From contig NZ_JAEKJB010000010.1 in NCBI RefSeq assembly GCF_016785095.1, positions 186,001 to 250,000 on the forward strand: 64,000 nucleotides of DNA. The letters are read 5' to 3'. Under the pieces are notes generated by a model, which ran no database searches, was not told where the DNA came from, and was given only the letters and a program-made list of their open reading frames with translations. Below are positions 8,850 to 18,528 of the stretch, piece after piece. Positions within the stretch are counted from its first letter, which is position 1; each line of letters starts with the position of its first letter. Made by a program: the position numbers and the translations under genes. This DNA comes from Alloalcanivorax marinus (GTDB lineage: Bacteria; Pseudomonadota; Gammaproteobacteria; Pseudomonadales; Alcanivoracaceae).

Positions 8850-8876
8850 GAAAAACGGCCGGGGTAAATAGGCCGT
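8850..8876 (-). terminator. Terminator after ampE, upstream of aceE
   Basis: On the minus strand ACGGCC, a 10-nt loop and GGCCGT are followed by TTTTC. It separates ampE (stop at 8968) from aceE (start at 8787). Confidence 0.65.
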
Positions 8877-8967
8877 CTCTCGGTATCTTAACAGGTCCCG
8901 TGACCGGGCAGCCACGGAGGCCCGGGCGCCAAATTGCAACAGAGCATGGCTCCGGGCGGCGACGGCC

Positions 8968-9795
8968 TCAAGCCGCCAGCAGGGTCCACAGGGCGGCCAG
9001 GATCAGCCACACCGCCAGGGCCCGCAATAACAGGCCCTGCAGCGCTTCCAGGCGGTCCACGCCGTGCTGGAAGCCATCGTCGTCGGGGGAGGTTTCACGT
9101 TCCAGGCCGGCCTCGGCGACGGCGGCCAACAAGGCACCGCCGTCATCCAGGCGCCACAGTCGCCCCGTGGCGGCGGCGGTGACGGCGCCGAAGTGGCCTA
9201 CCAGCGCCAGGGCCAGGGTGGTCAGCCGCGCCGGAATCCAGCACAGGGCGGCGTCCAGGCTGCGCGCCCAATCGCCACCGTCCGGGTGCCGCCACAACCA
9301 GGCCCGGTTGAGCACCAACAACAAGGCGGCGCCGAAGCCCAGCACCGTGACCCAGAACACCACGGCGAACAGCAAAGCGGCGCGTCTCAATACGCATTGC
9401 TCCAAGCCCTGAAACCAGGCCCGGTCGCATTCGCCGGCGGGTTGCCCGAACGCCTCATCGGCGCCCCGGGCCAGCGCCTGACGATCGTTCATGCGGCCAC
9501 GGACCAGCAGGGTATCCAGGCGGCGGAACTCGCTCTCCACGCCCACCATCCAGAGCACTAGGGCGGTGCCCAACACCAGCGTGGCCAGCGCCCCCAGGAC
9601 ACCGTCGAACCAGCTGAACAGCAGAGCCACCAACAACGCCGGCAGCGCCACCGCCAACCACCAGCCCAGGGCGCCCTCCCCCGCCGACAACGAGGCCAGC
9701 AGACGCCGGTGCCTGTCATCGCGGCTCAACCAGGCCGGCCAGCCACCATCGCGGCGGCGCAGGGCCAGCGCCAGAAGCAATACCAAGAACTTCAT
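8968..9795 (-). CDS. ampE: AmpE-family inner-membrane protein
   Basis: Predicted integral membrane protein of 275 residues encoded directly after ampD on the same strand. In enterobacteria AmpE accompanies AmpD, the beta-lactamase induction modulator; its own activity is not well defined. Visible features are hydrophobic segments near 45-90, 140-165 and at the C-terminus. Conserved AmpE landmarks are the N-terminal KFLVLLLALALRR, GECDRAWFQGLEQCVLRR, and LDAALCWIPARLTTLALALVGHF. The ATG at 9795 is preceded by a GGAGG site; an upstream TTG overlaps that site and is rejected. Confidence 0.85.
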   Translation of the reverse strand: MKFLVLLLALALRRRDGGWPAWLSRDDRHRRLLASLSAGEGALGWWLAVALPALLVALLFSWFDGVLGALATLVLGTALVLWMVGVESEFRRLDTLLVRGRMNDRQALARGADEAFGQPAGECDRAWFQGLEQCVLRRAALLFAVVFWVTVLGFGAALLLVLNRAWLWRHPDGGDWARSLDAALCWIPARLTTLALALVGHFGAVTAAATGRLWRLDDGGALLAAVAEAGLERETSPDDDGFQHGVDRLEALQGLLLRALAVWLILAALWTLLAA

Positions 9796-9892
9796 CCCGG
9801 TTCCTCCCAACAGCGTTCACTCCGCATCATACGGGAGCGGCGGGCACGTCGCGATCACGGCCACACCACCGGCAGCGGATTCCCCCACCGCC

Positions 9893-9903
9893 GTAGGAGC
9901 GAC
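9893..9903. repeat. Partial REP-like element between ampD and ampE
   Basis: GTAGGAGCGAC without a recognisable second arm; a degenerate or truncated family copy. Confidence 0.45.
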
Positions 9904-9931
9904 TGGGCGGGGATGAGGCGGCGGTGGGAAA

Positions 9932-10468
9932 TCAGGATGGCAGGCGGGACCAGTCAAACGCCGGGCCCGGGTCGGTCTTGCGGCCCGGGGCGATGTGTTC
10001 ATGGCCGGTGATGGTGTCCCGCGAGAGCCTGGGGTAATGGGCGATTAGCGTGTCCAGCAGCGCGTTCAGGCGACGGTACTGGGCCTCCTCGTAGGGAATA
10101 TGGTCGGCACCTTCCAGCTCGATGCCCAGGGCGAAGTCGTTGCAGTTGTCCCGGCCTCGCCAGCTCGACACCCCGGCGTGCCAGGCGCGGCGGTCGCAGG
10201 CCACGAACTGCACCAGCTCGCCGTCGCGGCGGATCAGGAAATGCGACGACACCTTGAGGTCACGGATGGTCTGGAAATAGGGATGGGCGTCCGGGTCCAG
10301 GCGGTTCTGGAAGAACGCTTCGATGTGGGCGCCGCCAAAACGCTCCGGCGGCAGGCTGATGTTGTGGATCACCACCAGGGCGATGTCGTCCGGGTCCGGC
10401 CGTTCATTGAAATTCGGCGACGGCACCCGGCGTGCCTGGTCGATCCAGTGGTCGGTGAGGGTGAGCAT
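9932..10468 (-). CDS. ampD: 1,6-anhydro-N-acetylmuramyl-L-alanine amidase
   Basis: Cytosolic zinc amidase that removes stem peptides from anhydro-muropeptides during cell-wall recycling and so controls the inducers read by AmpR. The 178 residues show the amidase_2 fold with zinc ligands in VVIHNISLP (His), in the C-terminal TGHEHIAPGRKTDPGPAFDW (His and Asp), and an AWHAG segment. The start is the ATG at 10468 (MLTLTDHWIDQARRV), matching AmpD length (183 in E. coli); a longer frame to 10504 lacks support. ampE follows after 136 bp. Confidence 0.94.
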   Translation of the reverse strand: MLTLTDHWIDQARRVPSPNFNERPDPDDIALVVIHNISLPPERFGGAHIEAFFQNRLDPDAHPYFQTIRDLKVSSHFLIRRDGELVQFVACDRRAWHAGVSSWRGRDNCNDFALGIELEGADHIPYEEAQYRRLNALLDTLIAHYPRLSRDTITGHEHIAPGRKTDPGPAFDWSRLPS

Positions 10469-10564
10469 GGTCGGTAGTGTCCGACCGTTGGCGGCGGACC
10501 GCAAGCGGGAGTGTCGCGGCGGATGTCAGTCCTGCCAAGCGAGGTGGATGCGGCGGGGCGTGGA

Positions 10565-10586
10565 TCGCGGCTAAAGCCGCTCCTAC
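10565..10586. repeat. REP-like element
   Basis: TCGCGGCTAAAGCCGCTCCTAC in the short gap between the DUF1631 gene end and ampD. GCGGCT and AGCCGC arms form the stem. Confidence 0.85.
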
Positions 10587-10619
10587 CGCACCAGGGTGGC
10601 CCTGGGGGCACCGCCCGGG

Positions 10620-12899
10620 TTAGCCGTCGTGGCGACGGCGCAGGTCGCCGATGACCGCTTCCAGGGCACGGTCGAACAAGGCGCCGTCCTCGATCAGCCG
10701 CGCATCACCGGCTTCCAGGGCGGTACCCAGTTCCCGGGCTTCGTACTCACGCACCTTGATGCCTCGGCGATTGATGAATACCAGCTTGGCGCCGTCGCGC
10801 AGGTTGGCGGCCAGCTTGACCCGCTGGGCCTCCTCGCCGTATCCCAACTCCAGCCACTGGCCGGCGCGCAGTTGCCGCGCCGCGACCACCCGCTCGTGGT
10901 CCTCCGCCAGCAGGGGACGCTCGGCCTCGGCCCGCGGCGCCTCCTGCCGCGCCACTCTGGGCACCGTCACGCGCTCGGTTTCCAGCCCTTCGAGCAGCGC
11001 TTCGTGCACCCGGGCAAGATCGTCCAGCACGGCGCGGCGCTCGACCACGTCGTACTCGATGCTCTCCAAACCGTGTTCCAGAGCCCGCCGCAGCTTGGGC
11101 GCAAGATCACGCAGCTTCGCCAGAGCCGCCTGGTCGCGCGGCGCCAGCACGCTCCAGATCAAGGCGTCCACCACCTTGGTCTGACGCCGCCAGGCGTCGC
11201 TGTCCTCTCCCTCGCGCAACCAGGTCAGGTAGAGCACCTGTTGCCAGCCCTGGCTCAATAACCGCACCACCACGTCGGGTACCGAGCGGCCCGCCAGGCG
11301 GGTATCGATATAGGCCTGCACCGCTTCACCGGCCTGTTCGGCGCGGGCGGCGCCCTCCTCCGCCTCGCGGACCCGTTCAGCGACGCGCTCGGCGCGGTCG
11401 CGCTGGGCGCTGAAATAACGGTCAAAATCGTCCAGCAGGGCACGGAACAGACCCGCGTCCTCGTCATAGTCATCGATGATCGCGTGCACCGCCCCTTCGA
11501 TGCGCTGGAACAATTCGTCGTCGCGCCCCTGTTGCGGGTCCCACTGGCTGCCGGCCCGGGCCAGCATGTTGAGCAGCAGGCGCGCTTCATGGCTGTCGTT
11601 ACTGAAGAAGGTCTTGTCGGCGATGGCCACCTTGAGCAGCGGAATCTGCAGGCGACCGATCAACGCCTTGATCTCCGAAGGCAGGCCATCGTCATCAAGG
11701 ATGAAGTCGAACAGCATGGAGACCAGGTTGATGACGTCGTCATCGGCCTGCTCCAGAGCATGGATGGCCTCGCCGTGTTCGCTGTCGAGCAGCTCACTGA
11801 GCTCCTCGCGGACGTTGCGCTCACTCTGCTCGGGCCCTTCCAGGGCCTGCTCCAGACGCTGCAGCCGGGTGAGCATGCCGAACAGATCCCGGGTGCTGAG
11901 TGACTCCACCCGGGCATCGGCGGCAAGTGGCGCGCCGTCCATATAGGGCACGCCGTTGTACATCACCGCCATGCCGGACGACGGCGTCGGCGCGGCGGGC
12001 ACGCCACCGGCGGCCGGGGTTCCGCTCGCCGACGCGGCGCCGCCCAGGCCTCGCAGCGTGGTCAGCAGCTCCTGCAGCAGGCCGAACATCTGGTCATTAC
12101 CGGCGGCGGCTCCGGCTTCTCCAGCCGATGCGGTTTCGTTCTGGCGAATCGAGGCGTCGGCGTCCTGATCGCGACCGGGCCCACTCCTGGCGCCCATCTG
12201 GCGAGGGCGGCCCACCGGGACGCTTTTCAGATCCGGCAGCACGCCGGCGTCGGCCAGCATCTGGTTGGCCTCGGACACCAGGGCGCCAGCCTCGTCCATG
12301 ACCACCCGTTCAAACAGTTTAAGCACGATCAGGCGGGCACGAATATCCAACTGCAGGCGTTCCAGGCAGGCGGCGAAGCAGGCCGCCAGATTACGTGGCT
12401 CCAGGGGATTGGTCTTCTCGGTGACCGGGCGCTGCCCCTCGAACAGATACTCCAGCCGGTGCCGGAGCACGCCCAGGGCATCGTCGCAGCCCTGCCGGGC
12501 GCGACGCGCCAGGTTGTCCAGGGCCACGGAGATTTCCAGCTCGTCGTGCTTGACCAGCGACAGGTTCTCCACATCAACCCGGTCGCTCACGGTTTCGGCG
12601 GCCTCCGGCTCGCGCACGACGCCCTGGAACAGATTATCCAGTGCCTGGCGGAAACCCGCCTCAATGCCGGCGCGCTGGATACGCAATTCACGCATGGCGT
12701 CGAAATAGCGGTCGCGCTCGCTGTCGGTCTCTTTCTCGGCCAGGTCGAACAGGGTGTCGTCCGCGCCATCAAGCATATCCGACAATAACGTCGCGGCGCG
12801 GCCACGCACATGCTCTCGCACCTGCTCCAGCGGCCGGGGCAGGCCTCGCGCGGGCTGTTTTCCGCCGCCCACCGGTGTCAACCGCGTCACTTTGGCCAT
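10620..12899 (-). CDS. DUF1631 family protein, function unknown
   Basis: Large cytosolic protein of 759 residues with no signal peptide or membrane segment. It is largely helical with long charged stretches, such as RAERVAERVREAEEGAARAEQAG, likely coiled coil. Residues about 275-310 are a low-complexity Ala/Gly/Pro linker. The C-terminal about 110 residues are more strand-like (LRAGQWLELGYGEEAQRVKL, then KLVFINRRGIKV), which recalls the PilZ-like end described for this family; I cannot confirm c-di-GMP binding, and no RxxxR motif is obvious. The overall pattern fits DUF1631 (thymidine-phosphorylase-annotated in some databases, without basis here). It lies upstream of ampD-ampE on the same strand. 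Confidence 0.75.
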   Translation of the reverse strand: MAKVTRLTPVGGGKQPARGLPRPLEQVREHVRGRAATLLSDMLDGADDTLFDLAEKETDSERDRYFDAMRELRIQRAGIEAGFRQALDNLFQGVVREPEAAETVSDRVDVENLSLVKHDELEISVALDNLARRARQGCDDALGVLRHRLEYLFEGQRPVTEKTNPLEPRNLAACFAACLERLQLDIRARLIVLKLFERVVMDEAGALVSEANQMLADAGVLPDLKSVPVGRPRQMGARSGPGRDQDADASIRQNETASAGEAGAAAGNDQMFGLLQELLTTLRGLGGAASASGTPAAGGVPAAPTPSSGMAVMYNGVPYMDGAPLAADARVESLSTRDLFGMLTRLQRLEQALEGPEQSERNVREELSELLDSEHGEAIHALEQADDDVINLVSMLFDFILDDDGLPSEIKALIGRLQIPLLKVAIADKTFFSNDSHEARLLLNMLARAGSQWDPQQGRDDELFQRIEGAVHAIIDDYDEDAGLFRALLDDFDRYFSAQRDRAERVAERVREAEEGAARAEQAGEAVQAYIDTRLAGRSVPDVVVRLLSQGWQQVLYLTWLREGEDSDAWRRQTKVVDALIWSVLAPRDQAALAKLRDLAPKLRRALEHGLESIEYDVVERRAVLDDLARVHEALLEGLETERVTVPRVARQEAPRAEAERPLLAEDHERVVAARQLRAGQWLELGYGEEAQRVKLAANLRDGAKLVFINRRGIKVREYEARELGTALEAGDARLIEDGALFDRALEAVIGDLRRRHDG

Positions 12900-13249
12900 G
12901 GGACTCTCGACTCTGTCGACTGCTCGACTCTGGATTGCCTGGTTCGGATAAGGGTGCCGGCGGAAAGTCGGCCAGCACGGGGACTCTCGGCAAACTCTGC
13001 CAGCAAACTCAGAAAACTCAACTCTTCCTCACCCGAATACGACGCTATCACGACCCGGGTATCGGAATTTTGAACCAGTTTGCAGCTTCGGCATTTACCC
13101 GGAATGACGTAGCGGGGCGCCCCGCCTGGCGGGACGCTTCCATGGACCAGTCTATTTCCCTACCCTTGAGCGCTGTGTGAAGGCGCGCCGGCGGTCCGGC
13201 ACGCTCCCTGCAAGACCGATAACAACCAACATCACGGGGAACCGCCCTC
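12900..13249. other. 350-bp divergent intergenic region
   Basis: Lies between the DUF1631 start and the symporter start and must hold both promoters. Visible are CTCGACTC-type short repeats next to the DUF1631 start (12905-12931) and a perfect 14-bp palindrome GCGGGGCGCCCCGC at 13112-13125. I see no convincing -35/-10 pair and no RNA gene. Confidence 0.5.
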
Positions 13250-14584
13250 ATGAGCGAAGCCGTCGTTATCCTGAAAGCCATCAGCGAGGTGCTGTGGGGC
13301 TGGCCCGCCCTGGTGCTGATCGCCGGCACCGGGCTCTATCTGACCGTGCGCCTGACCTTCCTGCCCCTGCGCCGGCTCGGTTTCGGCTTCCGGCAAGTTT
13401 TCGGCCCGGCCAGCGGCGAGGGCACCATCGGCGCCGGCGCCGCCCTGGCCACGTCCCTGGCCGCCACCATCGGCACCGGCAACATCGTCGGCGTGGCCAC
13501 CGCCATCCACTCCGGCGGCCCCGGCGCCCTGGTCTGGATGTGGATGATCGCCCTGGTGGGCATGGCCACCAAATACGCCGAGGCGGTGCTCGCCGTGCAT
13601 TATCGGGAGAAGGACAGCCTCGGCCAGTATGTCGGCGGGCCCATGTACTACATTCGCAACGGCCTGGGCCGTAACTGGACCTGGCTGGCGGTCGTGTTCG
13701 CCTTTTTCGGCATGTTCGCCGGCTTCGGCATCGGCAATACCGTGCAGGCCAACTCCGTTGCGGACGGTCTCCACGACAGCTTCGGCGTCCCCACCTGGAT
13801 CACCGGCCTGACTCTGGCGGTGCTGGTGGGCCTGGTGGTGCTTGGCGGCATGAAACGCATCGCCCGGGTCGCCACCTTCATCGTGCCGTTCATGGCCATC
13901 ACCTATCTGCTGGCCGGCCTGTTCGTTCTGTTCGACCACGCCGCCGCGCTGCCCGACGCCCTGACCCTGGCGTTCAGCGACGCCTTCACCGGCACCGCCG
14001 CCGCCGGCGGCTTCGCCGGGGCCGCCGTCAAGGAGGCGATCCGCTTCGGCATGGCCCGGGGGATCTTCTCCAACGAGGCCGGCCTGGGCAGCGCCCCCAT
14101 CGCGCACGCCTCCGCCAATACCGACCACCCGGCCCGCCAGGGCACGATCGCCATGCTGGGCACCTTTATCGACACCATCGTGGTATGCTCCGTCACCGGC
14201 CTGGCGATCATCGCCAGCGGCGCCTGGACCAGCGGCGAAAAAGGCGCGCCCCTCTCCGCGCTGGCCTTTTCCAGCACCTTTGGCACCCTCGGCGATATCG
14301 TGGTGGCCTGCGGTCTGGCGGTGTTCGCCTTCACCACCCTGCTGGGCTGGAGCCTCTACAGCGAACGCTGCACCCAGTACCTGTTCGGCGACAAGGCATT
14401 GCTGCCGTTCCGGTTGATCTGGGTGATCGTGGTGCCGGTGGGCGCCATCGTCGGCCTGGACCTGGTCTGGGCCCTGGCGGACATCATGAACATCCTGATG
14501 GCCGTACCCAACCTGATCGCCCTGTTACTGTTGGCACCCGTGGTGGTGCGCCTGAGCAAAGAGTTTTTCGATACCCATGGATAA
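13250..14584 (+). CDS. Alanine/glycine:cation symporter (AGCS family)
   Basis: Sodium- or proton-coupled uptake of small neutral amino acids at the inner membrane. The 444 residues are almost wholly hydrophobic helices. Family signatures include GEGTIGAGAALATSLAATIG followed by TGNIVGVATAIHSGGPGAL, PMYYIRNGLG, and ARGIFSNEAGLGSAPIAHA. It starts after a GGGGAA site. Its stop codon (14582-14584) overlaps the nadC start by 8 bp, so the two genes are very likely cotranscribed and translationally coupled, an unexpected pairing of a transporter with NAD biosynthesis. The exact substrate cannot be read from sequence. Confidence 0.92.
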   Translation: MSEAVVILKAISEVLWGWPALVLIAGTGLYLTVRLTFLPLRRLGFGFRQVFGPASGEGTIGAGAALATSLAATIGTGNIVGVATAIHSGGPGALVWMWMIALVGMATKYAEAVLAVHYREKDSLGQYVGGPMYYIRNGLGRNWTWLAVVFAFFGMFAGFGIGNTVQANSVADGLHDSFGVPTWITGLTLAVLVGLVVLGGMKRIARVATFIVPFMAITYLLAGLFVLFDHAAALPDALTLAFSDAFTGTAAAGGFAGAAVKEAIRFGMARGIFSNEAGLGSAPIAHASANTDHPARQGTIAMLGTFIDTIVVCSVTGLAIIASGAWTSGEKGAPLSALAFSSTFGTLGDIVVACGLAVFAFTTLLGWSLYSERCTQYLFGDKALLPFRLIWVIVVPVGAIVGLDLVWALADIMNILMAVPNLIALLLLAPVVVRLSKEFFDTHG

Positions 14585-15425
14585 CGCCGCACCGCAACTG
14601 CCGGACTACGCCCGCGAACATCTGCATCAAGTGGTGGCCTTCGCCATCGAGGAAGACCTGGGCGACGGCGACCTCACCGCCGGGCTGATCCCGGAAGACG
14701 CCACCGCCACGGCCACCATCCTCACCCGCGAAGACGCCGTGCTCTGCGGCACCGCCTGGGCCGAGGAAGTGTTCCGCCAACTCGGCGGCGTGGACCTGGA
14801 ATGGCACGCCCACGACGGCGACCGGCTCTCCGCCGGCGCCACCTTCTGCACCCTGCGCGGCAACACCCGGCGCATCCTCACCGGCGAACGAACCGCGCTC
14901 AACTTCCTGCAGACACTGATGGCCACCGCCACCACCGCGCGCCGCTACGCCGACGCCGTGGCCGGTACCCGGGTCACCGTGCTGGATACCCGCAAGACCC
15001 TGCCCGGCCTGCGCGCCGCCCAGAAATACGCGGTTCTCTGCGGCGGCTGCCGCAACCACCGCCTCGGCCTCCACGACGCCTTCCTCATCAAGGAAAACCA
15101 CATTGCCGCCTGCGGCTCCATTACCGGCGCCATCCGCGCCGCCCGCGAGCAAGGCCCCGGCAAGAAAATCATCATCGAGGTAGAGAACCTGGACGAACTC
15201 CGCGAAGCCGCGGCCCTGGCCCCGGACCAGATCATGCTCGACAACTTCAGCCCGGACATGATCGCCCAGGCCATGGACCTGGCGCCGCAATCCGCCCTGG
15301 AGATCTCCGGCAACCGCACCCTGGAAGACGCCCGCGAACTGCCCGGCAGCCGCGACCTCTACCTGTCCTCCGGCGCGCTCACCAAGCACGTGCAGGCCGT
15401 GGACCTCTCCCTGCGCCTCGGCTGA
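14577..15425 (+). CDS. nadC: Quinolinate phosphoribosyltransferase (nicotinate-nucleotide pyrophosphorylase)
   Basis: Converts quinolinate and PRPP to nicotinate mononucleotide in de novo NAD synthesis. The 282 residues show the QPRTase pattern: the N-terminal EEDLGDGDLTAGLIP, RTALNFLQTLMATAT, the active-site block TRKTLPGLRAAQKYAVLCGG with CRNHRLGLHDAFLIKENHI, then IEVENLDE and LEISGNRTLED. The start overlaps the symporter stop. Its position next to the pilus region matches the nadC-pilA neighbourhood of Pseudomonas. Confidence 0.97.
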   Translation: MDNAAPQLPDYAREHLHQVVAFAIEEDLGDGDLTAGLIPEDATATATILTREDAVLCGTAWAEEVFRQLGGVDLEWHAHDGDRLSAGATFCTLRGNTRRILTGERTALNFLQTLMATATTARRYADAVAGTRVTVLDTRKTLPGLRAAQKYAVLCGGCRNHRLGLHDAFLIKENHIAACGSITGAIRAAREQGPGKKIIIEVENLDELREAAALAPDQIMLDNFSPDMIAQAMDLAPQSALEISGNRTLEDARELPGSRDLYLSSGALTKHVQAVDLSLRLG

Positions 15426-15498
15426 CGCACTGGCCCCGGGCTCGACGGCCTCCTAGAATGAAAGCAATCGTCCGGCCGGCCATGCCAAGGAGCCCCCA

Positions 15499-15873
15499 AT
15501 GATGCGCCTGACCCACCCCCGCACCGCCGCCCTGGGCCTCAGTGCCCTGCTACTGGCCGCCTGCGCCTCCACCGACCGCGTCATCGTCGACAAACAGAAC
15601 GTGGATGAAGCCCGGTACCAGCAGGACCTCAGCGACTGCCGCGCCATCGCCGACCAGGTCGGCACTGGCCGCGATGCCGCCGAAGGCGCCGTCGGCGGCG
15701 CGCTCATCGGCGGCGTGCTCGGCGCCATCTTCGGCAACTCCGGCACCGCCGGTCGCATGGCCGGCGGCGGCGCGGTGGTCGGCGCCGCCGGCAAGGCCGG
15801 CGATGCTCAGCAAGAAAAGGAACAAGTGCTCAAGAATTGTATGCGCGGGCGGGGTTATCGGGTTTTGAACTGA
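15499..15873 (+). CDS. Glycine-zipper lipoprotein, function unknown
   Basis: Predicted outer-membrane or periplasm-anchored lipoprotein of 124 residues. A signal peptide ends in the lipobox LLAAC (lipidated Cys near 22). After a polar segment there is a glycine-zipper stretch (GAVGGALIGGVLGAIFG, continuing GRMAGGGAVVGAAG) able to form tight helix packing. The C-terminus KNCMRGRGYRVLN resembles the ends of short SlyB/YMGG-type lipoproteins. The AAGGAG site precedes the ATG. Codon use is like the flanking housekeeping genes, so it lies outside the AT-rich island. Confidence 0.8.
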   Translation: MMRLTHPRTAALGLSALLLAACASTDRVIVDKQNVDEARYQQDLSDCRAIADQVGTGRDAAEGAVGGALIGGVLGAIFGNSGTAGRMAGGGAVVGAAGKAGDAQQEKEQVLKNCMRGRGYRVLN

Positions 15874-15967
15874 GTCCGCATCGGCGGCTATCCGCGGCTC
15901 CCCACCAAGCATTAAGATACGAGTAAATAAGTAGAGAACGCTTCCGAACATCGGGTGGGGAATACTC

Positions 15968-17281
15968 TTGGATATGCATTGCACCCTGCTTAGCAAGCTG
16001 GAAAGCCGCCAGGCACGCATCGGCATCATTGGTCTCGGCTATGTCGGGCTACCGCTCGCCCTTGCCTACGGCAAAAGTGGCTTCAAGGTGCGAGGATTCG
16101 ATATAGACTCCGGCAAGGTGCGCACCCTCAACCATGGCGGCTCTTACATTGAAAGGATCACACCAGAACAAATCGCCCAGGCTCGCGAACAAGGTTTTGA
16201 AGCCACCGGCGATTTTGAAAGAGCCGCTGAATGCGATGCACTGATTATCTGCGTCCCCACGCCTCTCAACCGATACCGAGAGCCGGACCTCAGCTTCGTC
16301 ACCAGCACCGTGGATGCACTCAGCCCTCACCTGAAACCGGGCCAGATTGTCTCCCTGGAAAGCACCACTTACCCCGGCACCACCGAAGAAGAACTCCTGC
16401 CACGTATCGAAAGCCAGGGCTTTTCCGTCGGCGAGGACATCTTCCTTGTCTACTCACCGGAACGGGAAGACCCCGGCAATACACAATACCAAACCCAGAA
16501 CATTCCAAAAGTGGTAGGCGGCCACACCAAAGCTTGCCTGCAAGCCGGCATCGCCCTCTATCAAGGCTGCATTACCAAAGTGGTCCCCGTAGGTAGCACC
16601 AAGGTCGCCGAAATGACCAAATTACTGGAGAACATTCATCGCGCGGTCAACATCGGCCTGGTGAACGAAATGAAAATCGTCGCCGACAAGATGGGAATCG
16701 ACATCTTCGAGGTTATCGACGCCGCCGCGACCAAGCCCTTTGGTTTCACACCCTACTACCCAGGGCCCGGACTTGGAGGCCACTGCATCCCCATTGACCC
16801 GTACTACCTCACCTGGAAAGCCAAGGAGTACGGCGTCAACACGCGCTTTATCGAACTCTCCGGGGAAGTGAACCGCGCCATGCCCGAATACGTGGTAGGC
16901 AAACTGATGGATGGCCTGAACCAACAGGGCAAGGCGCTCAAGGGCAGCCGAATATTGATTCTCGGCATCGCTTATAAAAAAAACGTCGACGACATGCGTG
17001 AGTCACCAGCCGTGGAGATTATGCAGCTAATTGAATCGAAAGGCGGGATTATTGAGTACAGCGACCCGCATGTACCTGTTTTTCCAATGCTAAGAAAGAA
17101 ACAGTACAAATTAAATAGTACCCCGCTAAATGACCAGACCCTTCCTCTTTTTGACGCGTCCATTCTATGTACCGAGCACGACGCCTTTGATTACAATCTT
17201 ATAAAAAACAACAGCGCACTCATAATCGACACACGCGGCAAGTTCCGCACGGAGTCATCGAGTAAAGTTGTTCATGCTTAA
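15968..17281 (+). CDS. UDP-N-acetylglucosamine 6-dehydrogenase-like UDP-sugar dehydrogenase (WbpA type)
   Basis: Oxidises C6 of a UDP-(N-acetyl)hexosamine to the uronic acid with two NAD+, feeding surface-glycan synthesis. The N-terminal Rossmann motif is [13 protein letters not shown], followed by [13 protein letters not shown]. The catalytic Cys near 273 sits in [20 protein letters not shown], and the C-terminal domain has [16 protein letters not shown]. This pattern is closest to WbpA-type enzymes. The start is a TTG at 15968 with a GTGGGG site, or the ATG at 15974. Base composition changes within the gene: roughly the last 300 bp are visibly AT-rich. It overlaps the flippase gene. Confidence 0.88.
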   Translation: MDMHCTLLSKLESRQARIGIIGLGYVGLPLALAYGKSGFKVRGFDIDSGKVRTLNHGGSYIERITPEQIAQAREQGFEATGDFERAAECDALIICVPTPLNRYREPDLSFVTSTVDALSPHLKPGQIVSLESTTYPGTTEEELLPRIESQGFSVGEDIFLVYSPEREDPGNTQYQTQNIPKVVGGHTKACLQAGIALYQGCITKVVPVGSTKVAEMTKLLENIHRAVNIGLVNEMKIVADKMGIDIFEVIDAAATKPFGFTPYYPGPGLGGHCIPIDPYYLTWKAKEYGVNTRFIELSGEVNRAMPEYVVGKLMDGLNQQGKALKGSRILILGIAYKKNVDDMRESPAVEIMQLIESKGGIIEYSDPHVPVFPMLRKKQYKLNSTPLNDQTLPLFDASILCTEHDAFDYNLIKNNSALIIDTRGKFRTESSSKVVHA

Positions 17282-18527
17282 AAAATTGCTCTTTTGGGCA
17301 AAGGGCCCCATTGCCAGATCAAGCATCCACACCACCTTCATATTTGGCTTTAGGGTTCTTTTCCAAGCCATCCACATAATACTGCTTGCTCGCTTGCTAG
17401 GGGCCAGCCAATTCGGTGTTCTCGCCGCCATAATGGCATCTGCTCTTCTGCTCGGAAAATTGGCGACAATGGGCACACAGTACCCTCTCCTTCGTGCAGC
17501 GGCAAAAGAAAACGAATCAGAAGAAAAAACTCTCAGCTACGCAATACCCACGACAATTTTTTCTGGTCTTTTTATTTTCATCATTTTTTTTACAGCCACA
17601 CATTACCTAACATCCGACTATAATAATTTGGAAATATGGCCAGTGATTGCGATAGGCCTGGCCGAATTAATTGGCGCACCACTGATAACTCTGTTCGCGA
17701 TGACCCAACTAGGCAAAAACAACGTAGCCGCATCGCAAGCCATCCAGTCCGCTCCTTTGGGATTCAGGGTTCTCGCCATTTCTCTTATTTTTATATCACC
17801 CCCAACCAACCCCCTAATGGTATATGCCGGACTTTACCTCCTTGCCCCCCTTTTCGTTCTTTCAACCATTATTTACACTAGGCCCACAGAAATTCCACGC
17901 CCCCGACTCTGGCGTTGCCCAACCTCAGGAGAGCTGAGGGAGTCCATTTCCTTTTCGATAATGGACATAACATCCGCCGCACCATCAGAAATCGACAAAG
18001 CTATCGCTCCTTCTCTGATAGGAGCCGGCCTTTCCGGTGTTTATACCGTCGCCGCACGCACAACAGCGGCTTTAACCATGCCGATAACCGCGCTGATGCT
18101 CTCAGCACTACCTCGGCTTTTACGTGGAGAGAATGAAAACAGACTGCTAACTCTTACTATATTGAGTGCAACCGCATACTCGATCATCATCTCCCTGCCA
18201 TTATGGATTGCCGCCCCATGGGTGCATCTTTTATTCGGCCCCGGTTACGCAGGAATAGAAGAAATACTCCGGATACTTTGCTTTGGCGTTCCCGCCATGA
18301 CGCTACGAATAGTAAGCAACAATACACTTTTATCACTCAGCAAACCAGCAAGCCGTACCTGGTGCGAAGCCGCGGGGATAGTTTTCTTTTTAGGGGCTTC
18401 GATACCACTTACACTGCACCTGAAAGCTGTGGGACTGGCTACATCCTATATGTTGTCTCAATGGATAACCGCCACCACAGGACTTTTAATCATTGTTATT
18501 ACAATAAGAAGGAAAAGCGAGGACTGA
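17274..18527 (+). CDS. Wzx-type oligosaccharide flippase
   Basis: Multi-spanning inner-membrane protein of 417 residues, likely moving an undecaprenyl-linked glycan to the periplasmic face. It has about 12 hydrophobic helices and the flippase-type start [28 protein letters not shown], the usual opening of Wzx/RfbX proteins. The ATG at 17274 overlaps the dehydrogenase stop by 8 bp. The sequence is AT-rich relative to flanks. It ends one base before the convergent sulfotransferase stop, so no terminator separates them. An exporter of another lipid-linked sugar is possible. Confidence 0.82.
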   Translation: MLKKLLFWAKGPIARSSIHTTFIFGFRVLFQAIHIILLARLLGASQFGVLAAIMASALLLGKLATMGTQYPLLRAAAKENESEEKTLSYAIPTTIFSGLFIFIIFFTATHYLTSDYNNLEIWPVIAIGLAELIGAPLITLFAMTQLGKNNVAASQAIQSAPLGFRVLAISLIFISPPTNPLMVYAGLYLLAPLFVLSTIIYTRPTEIPRPRLWRCPTSGELRESISFSIMDITSAAPSEIDKAIAPSLIGAGLSGVYTVAARTTAALTMPITALMLSALPRLLRGENENRLLTLTILSATAYSIIISLPLWIAAPWVHLLFGPGYAGIEEILRILCFGVPAMTLRIVSNNTLLSLSKPASRTWCEAAGIVFFLGASIPLTLHLKAVGLATSYMLSQWITATTGLLIIVITIRRKSED

Positions 18528-18528
18528 C

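Noticed and set aside
6121..8871. Very long open frame (over 900 codons) antisense to aceE, and similar long frames antisense to aceF, secA and ftsA
   Set aside because: They are mirror frames of high-GC coding sequence, with His/Gly/Val/Leu-rich composition, no recognisable domain and no ribosome site. The sense genes are unmistakable.
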